Shown here in pieces: positions 57,801-64,000 of a DNA stretch of 64,000 nt. The position numbers and the translations under genes are program-made. The notes under the pieces are model-generated. The model did not search any database and had not been told where the DNA came from. It saw only the letters and a program-made list of their open reading frames with translations. Position 1 is the stretch's first letter. Every line of letters starts with the position of its first letter. Source of the stretch: Oryzias latipes (taxonomy: Eukaryota > Chordata > Actinopteri > Beloniformes > Adrianichthyidae); NCBI RefSeq assembly GCF_002234675.1, contig NC_019867.2, forward strand, positions 17,826,184-17,890,183, in the 5' to 3' direction.

Positions 57801-60800
57801 GCCATCTGCTGCCTGGGGAAGGGCTCACTTGAGGATAGGGTAGGAGCTGGGTAAGTGTGCATGTCTACGCTGTGTCAGTGCACATTTTCCCACTGAATGC
57901 ATATATTTGTTTGTGCTACAAATAAAGTAATCATGGTGTTCCTGTAGATCTTCTTATTGGTTACACTCCACAGAGTTGGCCATATTTATGTGCCATCTGG
58001 ATGCCAGGGAAAGCTGGGAAGTAGCAGGCAGGCGATCAGTGAGCAAGGTGCTCCTTCTTTGCCAGAGGCAATATTCAAAGCTTTGAAGGTCTACGCCAGT
58101 CCCCTCAGTGATAGTGCTGCTTTTGGAAGTGGTGCTGGCTCGGGGGGTGTCAAGATCATCTGGTTGCCCGGGAGGCGGTGAGCCCCCAAAGTAAAGGAGG
58201 ACAGGAGCCCTGCCTCTCATTTCCTCTCTTTAGAACATTGTGTCAAAAGGTGAAAAAAATTAAAGACCTTCTTGAAGGTGCGTTTAGTCCACGGTGTTTA
58301 CACTGGACAAGCGGGGAGGGATTTTCTGTTTAGTAGCACATGACCACCATCTACAGCTGAAAGAGGCTTGGTGCAAAATGTAAAAGCATTTACACACGTT
58401 TACATAGACTTTTCATTTAAGTGGTCACTTGAACGCACGTTGCTTAGGGTGATGTGAATGTAGCTGAACACTGAGACAATGCAAGAAAGAGGGAAGTATA
58501 GGAAAAATGAAGAGATAAGTAATGTGAGAAGAACATCAGAGTGGTGTCAGAGCAAAGTGTTTTCCTCTTGACATGTGGGAGGATGTACCTCGTTTGGCAG
58601 TGCCACAACTGTGTCACTCTCAATTAGCATGGTTCACAGGCAGATGCATTCTGGGCTGAAACGAGAAGCAGGAGGCAAATCCAAGCTGTGGAGTGGCAGG
58701 TGGCTCTGCCACTTGGTGTCAGGGCTGGGCTTTGGACCCCGTGATTACCAAAAAACAAGGCACCAGCTTGTCGACCTTTTATCTTCTTTGATTTGAACAA
58801 ACAAGCGTGTGTGTGTGTGTGTCTGTGTGTGTGTGTGCGCTAATGCACCAAGCTGTTTACCGTAAGCCCAATAAGCTGTTTTATCATTTTTTTCCTATTC
58901 ATATGACATACTGCCATAAAAACATGTAAAATGTTCTAAAAGATAGGATTTCTCACTATCAGACTGAAGACCTCACCTGCTCCCGGAGCCAGCAACCAGC
59001 TGTACAGGTAGCCTGCAGCCATGGAGAAGTAAAGCACCAACGCCCTCTGACTGCTGACAGTGTCCAGGATGTGCTCCACCGTTACTGGCGTGTAAGGGTC
59101 TGAGTCCTGCTGGCCTGTCTGCCTCTCCACCAGGAGGTCGGCAAAGGCTCGAGTGCGGCCTCGCTCTGCCACTGCCAGGGCCTCGTCGTGGTGTCCTGTG
59201 CAGTTCAGAAGCCATAGTTACTGAATGAGCACATTTTATAATCTATTCAGTCAAGGATACAAAAAACAAACCTGACTGAAATCAAACAAGAGGAACCCAA
59301 AAAACAGAGAGAAATAAATGTTGTCTTACCAAGGCTGACGAGGACTCTTTGGAGAGCCTGGTAGCAAGATGTTTGCAGGTCAAACAGGGAGAGTTTATAG
59401 TCTGTGCTGTGCTGGGCTTCATGGCGGATGGTCTCAAACAATGCAGATGCACGGTAAAGCTGAAAGAAAATAACAGTTTCAGACTTTAGTACTATTACAT
59501 TATGTTGTATGAGAATCACTTAAGCTCTGGGATAGCTCCTGGTACCTGAAAAAACAGAGACTACCAGCAGTACTACAGTGGAGTGGGAAGATTCTGAGTG
59601 CTACACATGTAACCAGTCATATTACTCTAATAGATGGATGCGGTAGCAATGTGGGCCAACTGCTGTGTGAGTAGGTGTGCAGGCTTTCAGAAGTCAATTC
59701 TACCACTAGGTGGCAGCATCCCACCTCACAGGTCATTGGCAAGCATCCTTGCAACCCCCCCCACCACCACCACCACCACTCTCAACAAAAGCAATGCAGT
59801 GTAGTAGTTTAGCAAATGACCATCAAAAACACATAAAAGTCTCTTCACCTCCTGTTTGCCAGAACCTAGAAGAGGGCCGGCACTCAACAATTACCTGTGT
59901 AAACTGAACTGACGCTGTCCGAGGAAATGAATGCTATGAGAATTCAATGGACCTGTCTGTCTTATTGGGCGTTCTGAGTCAAATCCAGACATTCAATTGA
60001 TAGAAGGCAGAAGGCAATGGAGAAGCGGAGCAAGCAGGCGATGTTGCACACTGGCCAGGCAGAGCTGACCAGGAGTGCTGATTCATGTAAGCTGTTATTG
60101 ATTTCCTATTTCAGCTACTTTTAGAAACCCTGAGAGAAGTGAGACGGCTACAGAGCCGTACTCTGGGGGTCTGAATCCAGCAGAGATGCTACACACCAGC
60201 ACTACTTTACCATAGTCTGAAAAAGACAAAGGGCTGATAAAAGGTTCAAGCTACAAATGAGATATTTTCAGGACTACTTTTTTGTGCTTTGCAGAATGTG
60301 TTGATTGCTAGTGACTGCTGGTACACACTGAAGCTGATCAGTGCCAAGGTCAGTGTGTCAGAAGGTGTATATAGAGGAGAGATCACCAGAAAACCTCGGA
60401 CTTCTGCTGCATTCGTGCATGACACAACCACTCCTTTTTTACCCCATTTTATGCACTATAGGGTGCACCAGATTATACGGTGCACCGTCAGTGAATGGAC
60501 TATTTTTACGCTTTTGTCATATACATGGCACACTGAACTATAAGCTACATTAGGCGAGACAAAAGAGTCAGAGATAAGTCCATCAGTCAGTCAGACTTTA
60601 TTAACTGTGTTCACAGTAACTCTAAAACTTGTTTGTAACACGCTACACGTCATGTTATAGGGGTGTAACAATTGATCAACTTAATCAATAAATCAATTTC
60701 TATTCCTAAAATCCAATTAGATCAATTTGTCTGAAGGAGGTTGTTAAAAAACCCGTAAATTTACAAGATTTTAAATCGTAAATTTACGAGATTAAAGTGG

Positions 60801-63800
60801 AAGTGAGCATGCAGAGCAGCAGGTGAACGCCGCGCAGCAACAGAGCAGACCGACTAAACTTTGTTGAACAGGTGAACTGAATGAGCTTGAACATTCCAAA
60901 TGTCTGGAAGCTCATTTGTTTGATTTACAATTTATTAAAGTTTTATTTATTGATGGTTGGTTTGCAGGATCTCTGCAGCCCGATGAAGCCGTCAGTATCC
61001 TTGCAGCTTTCCACTTGAATCTTTTCTTCCTCCACAAAAGACAAGATCTCTACGATCTCTAATTTACGAGATTTTAAGTCGTAAATTTAGGAGATAAATT
61101 TACGAGATAAAATCTCGTAATTGTACTTTTTTTGGGGGGGGGGGGGGGGGGGGGGGGGCTAAAACTCTGTCGTATTAATCAAATTGACCTATACCATAAA
61201 ATAATTTCAAAATAAAACAAATCCATTACATCGATATTGGAAAAGACCATTTAGATCGAGGTATGGTAGGTTTATTTTACTTTAATGTAAAAACGTCCAA
61301 GTGCCGTCACAGCGGACAACACACATTTGATGGCAGCAAAGCATGATCAAGACATCATTACAGTAATGCTAAAGATGTCCTGGAGTGATTTTAGGTCTGA
61401 ATCGAATCGTTGTTCAAAGGAATTCCCTACCACGTTAGCGTACTCACAACACCTGTAACTCCTATATATATTAAAAAAACCAGGCTGATACTGGTGAAAC
61501 AAACGTTACTGTGACTACACTAACTCCCAACCTTGTTAGTAACATGTGAAAACAAAACACACAGTTCGAGACCACTGTACGTTAGCGTCTTTGAAATACC
61601 ACCTAACCTTTTTTACAAATTGTTAGAAAAAAAGACGGACATTTGGACAGAGCGCTGTGGACCTCTCAAAATCGCTTTGACATCATAAAGCACAACCAGA
61701 ATTAATCCATCTTTAAGGCACTCTGGATTATAAGGCATAATGTTGTTGTTTTTTTTAAATTAAGGCTTTTAAGTGCACCTTATAGTGTGGAAAATACTAT
61801 AAATATACTTGAGTATGAGTAAAGCAAGTCTACTATAGTAAATACAATACTGTACATGTGGTTTGGGAGGTATAGAAACTAAATACCTCTTCTAAATTGG
61901 AATATTTAAAGTTTACAATATATAGATAGTATATATAAAGCAAAATTCAAGTATACTGCCTCACTTTTAGGATAGACCAAGTATAATTGTAGTACACTTA
62001 AATAGATAGCTTTTTGCTAAGCAGTGATCTGAGGCTGGATTTACCAATGGGCTTCTAGTAGGACAACCACAGCGCTACTTTGCACATTTGCAAACAATTC
62101 TTTTTCCAAAAAAGCTCATTTCTCCTCAGGCGGCTGGCTGATTGAAACTGTCGCAATCCCCACTGTGTTGTGGCACAGTGGCTCTCTTTGCAGCCGCCGT
62201 GTCACCAGTTAGCGTGCTCCTGTTTTACAGTCAGTGACAAAAACAGAGCTTTTATCTGGCATGTTGAGTAAATGTCAATGCCATGCATGGGTGGTAGAGT
62301 GAGCAGGGTTTGATACATACATCTTACCATTTATGTATTTTTTTTTTAAATTAAAGAAGCTCACTGGGGAATACCCGTGAGATCAAATCAGACGCAATAA
62401 ATCGAAAATAGACCACCTTTATTTAAGGAAGACCAAATTTATTGATTCACACTTGCTGTGATATGAATGAGAGCGTCTCAGAAGCTGATTAAAATCAGGT
62501 CACGTCAATCAAGGGAGTCACGGTGAACACCAAGATCACAGCTAAGGTGATAAACTGCAATTAGGCCTAAATGTATGAAAAGAGTGAGAAACATGAGGTC
62601 AAGTACTGCCTATCTACATCTATGGCAACTATAGAATTTGAGCACAATCCTTTAGGATCCCTGCATGAAAAGAAAGATATATCAAGGTTATTTGTACAGA
62701 CGCAAGCTCATGAATAACCATTTGATCCCTAATCTGTGGACAAAAGTGTCCTTTCTCACTACGAATTCACCCTGAGGGCTGCGAGCCAGAGGGCAGAGAT
62801 GTTCTTTTAAATATCCACAATGGATGCAGGAACACATGCATGGAAATATACTGGTGATCGTAACAAGGACAAGGTACTGTTGAGGGCCGCAGGGCTCTTC
62901 GTGCTTAAACTGGAAGCATGCAGTGGAAAATATGTTGCATGAGTTTGTTAGAATAATATTTTGCTTTAATTGAACACAAATTCCTCAACATGACTCATGA
63001 GCACCCGTGCTCTGCTCTGGTCATTCTTCTTTTTTTTTTGGTGTTTTTCTCTGCTCTTGTTTCAGATAATTGCAAACAGACAAAAGTAACTTTTTGAAAA
63101 GTATGACGCAGGACAAACAAAAGGAAATGTTTCTAGGTCACGCAGTTGCAAGTAGTGCGCTTGTATCACAGCAGAGATGTTTTTGGCGAGATTTTAGAAA
63201 CGAAGACAGCTGGAAAAAAAAAAAAAACTCCCTACAGACTTTAGTGACAGCAACTGCTGCTGGATGACTGTCAGACTTGTTTGCTGCTACACAATTCGGT
63301 TAAAAAGGAATACGGAGAAAAATCAAAGATTGTGGTGAGGTGATTGGAGGGACTGCAAAGCCATCTTGCTTGCCAGGTGGGCAGTGGGTTGAAGAGGAGC
63401 AGAAGTGGGAGTTATGCAGAGCTTTGGGCCTCATGAGATCATCCAAACTCACAGAGAAAAATCTGCACTCGTCTGTCACCTGTCTGCAGGGATGACAGCG
63501 TTTGCCTGCCTAACAAACTCTCCAGCATATACTGCCGGCAGCCATCTTTAAGCGCTACAACCATCACTGCTTTTTTCTTCGCCTGTTCTTCTCTTTTTCT
63601 TTGAGACGTTTCTGGCGCCGTAAGGTTTAAATTGAAAGCTTGTTTCCCACCCGTTTTCTCTTTCACTTCCAACAGTAGTGAGCGTTGCCAACTAGTAAAG
63701 CCAGCAGATATAGACTTATTGGAAGTCAGCTAACTCCAAAGGTTGGATTCTAAGGAGGGAATTCGAATAGAGTTGAGCAGAAATTAAGGTGATTCAAAGC

Positions 63801-63940
63801 AAGAAGAGGAAGGCGTGAGAGATACTCTACCTGGTGTTGGGCCTCCTCCAGGTTCCCACTAGCCCAGAGGGATAGCCCCAGACGATGGCGGATCTTAGCT
63901 TCATCCTCGCGTCGAGCCAGCTGCTCTGCCAGCCGTAAGC
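41285..63940 (-). CDS. ttc28: ttc28 gene, 3' half (16 exons; gene continues past the right edge)
   Basis: TTC28 (TPRBK) is a very large TPR-repeat scaffold ending in a CHAT domain and a Ser-rich tail; it is reported at centrosome, midbody and spindle. The sixteen exons visible total 4,175 nt, about 1,390 residues of a protein near 2,480 in human. In order: the last TPR units (63831-63940, 59330-59459), a linker with the ALAVAERGRTRAFADLLVER motif, the CHAT domain (about 48261 to 46520), the segment HQVLVQLQTGEKEQD with its QLWRLPGCHEFLAALGFDLC continuation, and a 534-residue Ser/Pro-rich tail ending GYKFLSPGRFFPSSKC. All junctions have GT/AG and matching phase. The first half of the gene lies beyond 64000. 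Recognition rests on remembered human TTC28 and is secure. Confidence 0.96.
42984..43091 (-). CDS. ttc28: ttc28 exon o
   Basis: A 108-nt exon codes (G)FDLCEVGQEEVVLKTGKMA then NRRTLHFALQSLLALF. Acceptor GTGTGCAG, donor TTG|GTAAAT. Confidence 0.95.
43228..43357 (-). CDS. ttc28: ttc28 exon n
   Basis: A 130-nt exon codes LHQVLVQLQTGEKEQDFSVL then PIQVSISVQLWRLPGCHEFL and AAL. Acceptor TTGCTTCTTCAG, donor TTG|GTACGT. Confidence 0.95.
43358..45029 (-). other. ttc28: ttc28 intron between exons m and n
   Basis: A 1.7 kb intron whose middle part is repeat-family copy 3 (about 44290-44865). The rest is AT-rich with no gene recognised. Confidence 0.6.
44290..44865 (-). mobile_element. interspersed repeat, copy 3 (reverse orientation)
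   Basis: Read on the minus strand this begins CCTTTAAGACCCACTGCAAC and carries GTTGTGGGTGGGACCGTTGGC (44674-44694 region), as in copies 1 and 2. A frame starting MATNIGAIQMYNFEPDLSLV (in 44356-44691) shares its start with the copy 2 frame. Ends are approximate. Confidence 0.62.
45030..45053 (-). CDS. ttc28: ttc28 exon m, 24-nt microexon
   Basis: Eight codons, AVKNMVAM, match AVKNMVGM in human. The donor ATG|GTAAGT is perfect. The acceptor ends GAAG with little pyrimidine upstream, so it is weak. In-frame skipping would remove eight residues. Confidence 0.87.
45639..45715 (-). CDS. ttc28: ttc28 exon l
   Basis: A 77-nt exon codes (G)LPPPALQAMCKLITASEAG then EQLINR. Acceptor TCATCCCTCAG, donor CGG|GTAGGC. 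Confidence 0.93.
46208..46439 (-). CDS. ttc28: ttc28 exon k
   Basis: A 232-nt exon codes VEKSLQRIQNGQRNSMYTSQ, then QSVENKVGGVPGWQALLTAV and ADPGDRLQQCSNTLQSLL. Acceptor TTCCTTGCAG, donor TAG|GTTTGT. Confidence 0.95.
46520..46644 (-). CDS. ttc28: ttc28 exon j
   Basis: A 125-nt exon codes (G)YMLIGNDVKLNSPSSLIGQA then LAEILQYPDRARDALRVLLH. Acceptor TTCTTTGCAG, donor CTG|GTGAGA. Confidence 0.95.
46733..46980 (-). CDS. ttc28: ttc28 exon i (CHAT domain)
   Basis: A 248-nt exon codes SYQESSSKVTADGVVGLTRA then FLAAGAQCVLVSLWPVPVAA and ends SHPSNWA. It holds the CHAT motif G-x-x-G-L-x-R-A-F-L-x-A-G-A and SLWPV. The VLSACET box of active CHAT proteases is VVLGSYQE across the exon h/i junction, so the Cys is missing. 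Donor CAG|GTAGTG. Confidence 0.95.
47161..47699 (-). CDS. ttc28: ttc28 exon h (CHAT domain core)
   Basis: A 539-nt exon codes AYSRRPGPAPCGGISMAAVV, MDRWLWGPMPSAEEEALMVA, ATKERVMSALTQAECAHFAT and HISWKLAALVL, and ends DLRLPVKLVVLG. The His of HFATHISW occupies the CHAT catalytic His position. Between these is an Arg/Gly/Ser-rich insert (GAGGRRGSNSRSRKGSISSG) not in human as I recall it. I placed the acceptor at CTCTCAG|GCATAT because the frame upstream has a TAA. Confidence 0.93.
47788..47967 (-). CDS. ttc28: ttc28 exon g (CHAT domain)
   Basis: A 180-nt, 60-codon exon codes GLMHSSGPVGRHRQLVMVLE then GELYLIPFALLKGSSSNEYL and YERFSLIAVPSIHGLGSSAK. ELYLIPFALL is the conserved early strand of CHAT domains. 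Donor AAG|GTGTCA. Confidence 0.94.
48117..48261 (-). CDS. ttc28: ttc28 exon f
   Basis: A 145-nt exon codes SCQSMTSLFSNTMSPAKDGS then SSLPRRSSNLGKPPLRALYD and LLIAPMEG, the entry into the CHAT domain. Acceptor GCCTGTGCAG, donor GGG|GTAAGG. Confidence 0.95.
48535..50172 (+). mobile_element. L2-type LINE, 5'-truncated, with open C-terminal reverse-transcriptase frame
   Basis: A 251-codon frame (48556-49311) reads LNPEKTEVIILGP, TVRNLGVLLDQDLSFKAHIS, RTAFFHLRNIAKIRNILSKS, FVTSRLDYCNSLLAACPKSS, AARLLAGTSRRDHITPVLVS and LHWLPVDSRIKFKILLLTYK: the classic C-terminal block of fish L2-like LINE proteins. About 840 bases of 3' UTR follow, with CTCCTGCTCCTACACCTGGC present twice (about 49632 and 49720), and the element ends in an (ATTGA)n tail at about 50146-50172. 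The catalytic RT core upstream is missing, so it cannot move. The open frame suggests a young insertion. Confidence 0.88.
50146..50172 (+). repeat. (ATTGA)n tail of the LINE
   Basis: Five to six tandem ATTGA units directly follow the LINE 3' UTR, as expected for the terminal repeat used in target-primed integration of this LINE group. Confidence 0.85.
50855..50868 (+). promoter_or_regulatory. CTCF-like motif
   Basis: CCGCTAGATGGCAG fits CCASYAGRKGGCRS at all but one position. It lies in a ttc28 intron just downstream of the LINE insertion. Motif match only. Confidence 0.3.
52653..52793 (-). CDS. ttc28: ttc28 exon e
   Basis: A 141-nt exon codes GCSNSETESEAGDLLDQQFE then ELNNKLNSVTDPTGFLRMVS and RNNLFN. 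Acceptor CACTCCACAG, donor CAG|GTAGGA. Confidence 0.94.
54895..55011. repeat. (CCTT/CTTT)n tetranucleotide repeat inside the transposase
   Basis: About 20 CCTT units grade into CTTT units. On the transposase strand they read as repeated Lys-Glu-Gly-Arg and Lys-Glu-Arg, keeping the frame open. Confidence 0.9.
55069..55432 (+). mobile_element. tRNA-derived SINE, copy 2, nested in the Tc1 element
   Basis: The tRNA-like head has an A-box-like GTGGCTCAGGTGG (55079-55091) and a B-box GGTTCGATCCC (55125-55135). The body continues TGTCCTTGGGCAAGACACTTCACCC and ends GAAAAGCGCAGATAAATCCA then (ATT)n. It matches copy 1 at 32.6-32.9 kb. It interrupts the transposase frame, so it arrived after the Tc1 insertion. 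No clear target duplication was found. Confidence 0.85.
56969..57243. mobile_element. hAT-type MITE with perfect 8-bp target duplication
   Basis: The element begins CAGTGGTCCCCAACC and ends GGTTGGGGACCACTG, perfect 15-bp inverted ends over 275 bases. Both flanks are CCCTAAAT (56961-56968 and 57244-57251). An 8-bp duplication and CAGTGG ends are hAT hallmarks. The body has TCCGCGGT motifs twice. It has no coding capacity. Confidence 0.9.
57383..57542 (-). CDS. ttc28: ttc28 exon d
   Basis: A 160-nt exon codes ILKFHEVYLGEGVSEGGSDF, a Gly/Ser-rich linker, and SLEQHIASAREALGVESYYS. Acceptor CCCCCTACAG; donor CAG|GTGAGA. The linker differs from human but both ends are conserved. Confidence 0.94.
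57543..58976 (-). other. ttc28: ttc28 intron between exons c and d
   Basis: A 1.4 kb intron with a GT repeat at 58807-58838. No gene or element recognised. Confidence 0.6.
58807..58838. repeat. (GT)n microsatellite
   Basis: About 15 GT units with one CT interruption, in a ttc28 intron. Confidence 0.9.
58977..59195 (-). CDS. ttc28: ttc28 exon c
   Basis: A 219-nt exon codes (G)HHDEALAVAERGRTRAFADL, then LVERQTGQQDSDPYTPVTVE, and ends YSWLLAPGAG. The LALVAERGRARAF-like motif is the usual link between TPR arrays and CHAT domains. Donor CAG|GTGAGG. Confidence 0.95.
59330..59459 (-). CDS. ttc28: ttc28 exon b (TPR unit)
   Basis: A 130-nt exon codes LYRASALFETIRHEAQHSTD then YKLSLFDLQTSCYQALQRVLVSL. 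Acceptor TTTCTTTCAG, donor TTG|GTAAGA. Confidence 0.95.
59703..59716 (+). promoter_or_regulatory. CTCF-core motif
   Basis: CCACTAGGTGGCAG matches CCASYAGRKGGCRS at every position. It lies in a ttc28 intron about 250 bases from exon b. Binding cannot be judged from sequence alone. Confidence 0.4.
60754..61121. mobile_element. innermost inverted-repeat element (CGTAAATTTACGA ends)
   Basis: The left arm has CGTAAATTTACAAGATTTTA then CGTAAATTTACGAGATTA. The right arm has AATTTACGAGATTTTAAGTCG, TAAATTTACGAGATAAAATC and TCGTAA. The two arms are inverted copies of a CGTAAATTTACG palindrome about 300 bases apart. Class unknown. Confidence 0.45.
61134..61158. repeat. poly-G run (25 G)
   Basis: An uninterrupted G25 directly after a T-rich stretch, inside the nested elements. 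Its length is liable to sequencing or assembly error. Confidence 0.8.
63831..63940 (-). CDS. ttc28: ttc28 exon a (TPR unit)
   Basis: A 110-nt exon codes (G)LRLAEQLARREDEAKIRHRL then GLSLWASGNLEEAQHQ, a TPR helix pair. Acceptor CTTCTCACAG, donor CAG|GTAGAG. It enters in phase 1, so an upstream exon outside the window supplies the first base. Confidence 0.94.
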
Positions 63941-64000
63941 CTGTGAGAAGGAAAGAGGAAAGAGGAGCAGATGAGAGAGGAAGAATTATTTCCAAGCAGA

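Larger units (their letters stand above)
60453..61788. mobile_element. DNA element with GCACTATAAGGTGCACC-type ends, containing nested elements
   Basis: The left end GCACTATAGGGTGCACCAGA (60453) is mirrored by AAGTGCACCTTATAGTGTGG at the right (61771-61790). These ends resemble a MITE group common in fish whose ends read GCACTATAAGGCGCACC. Inside lie a second repeat starting GGGGTGTAACAATTGATC (about 60660-61265) and an innermost inverted-repeat segment (60754-61121). Confidence 0.55.
59460..63830 (-). other. ttc28: ttc28 intron between exons a and b
   Basis: A 4.4 kb intron with a perfect CTCF-core match (59703-59716), a CCA triplet repeat (59760-59779) and a nest of DNA elements (60453-61788). 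No exon recognised. Confidence 0.6.

Overview
This window is vertebrate genomic DNA, most likely from a percomorph teleost fish. It carries three spliced protein-coding genes, all on the minus strand, in the order mn1 (3' end at the left edge) - pitpnb - ttc28 (3' half only, running off the right edge). From memory this is the gene order of human 22q12.1 (MN1-PITPNB-TTC28), so the block looks like conserved synteny. Short introns, many small DNA transposons, an L2-type LINE tail ending in an ATTGA repeat, and tRNA-headed SINEs all fit a compact teleost genome. The species assignment is inference.

Layout. About 540-1645 is the probable mn1 3' UTR. Mn1 exon 2 is at 1646-1857, a 9.3 kb intron follows, and the very large exon 1 is at 11202-14724, giving a 1,244-residue protein. 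A CpG-rich promoter/5' leader lies at about 14.7-15.9 kb. An otherwise quiet intergenic stretch holds a decayed Tc1-type transposon at 19.9-21.1 kb. All eleven pitpnb coding exons can be placed between 23428 and 38958. They join with canonical splice sites and no phase conflict into exactly 271 codons plus stop, the length of mammalian PITPNB, and include an 8-nt microexon. The pitpnb promoter at 39.0-39.2 kb has a full CRE palindrome, a GC box and CCAAT boxes. After a short gap holding a LINE fragment with a nested MITE, ttc28 begins (reading right to left it ends) at 41285. Sixteen ttc28 exons are visible up to 63940, coding for about 1,390 residues: the last TPR units, the CHAT domain and the serine-rich C-terminal tail.

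The mobile fraction sits in introns and intergenic gaps. It includes a nearly intact Tc1/mariner element with matching ends and TA flanks, carrying one in-frame stop, a tetranucleotide expansion and a SINE insertion; a hAT-type MITE with a perfect 8-bp target duplication; a three-copy repeat family with its own nested MITE; an L2-like LINE 3' end still open for 251 codons; two copies of one tRNA-derived SINE; and a 136-bp palindromic MITE.

The three genes are not a pathway. MN1 is a nuclear transcriptional co-regulator, PITPNB is a cytosolic/Golgi lipid transfer protein, and TTC28 is a large TPR/CHAT scaffold. Their neighbourhood is ancestral linkage. I found no prokaryotic-style system, CRISPR array or clearly novel system. 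The most interesting points are a Ser-to-Glu change at the pitpnb C-terminal phosphosite, a CHAT domain lacking its catalytic cysteine, a CpG island inside the mn1 intron, and several CTCF-like motifs.
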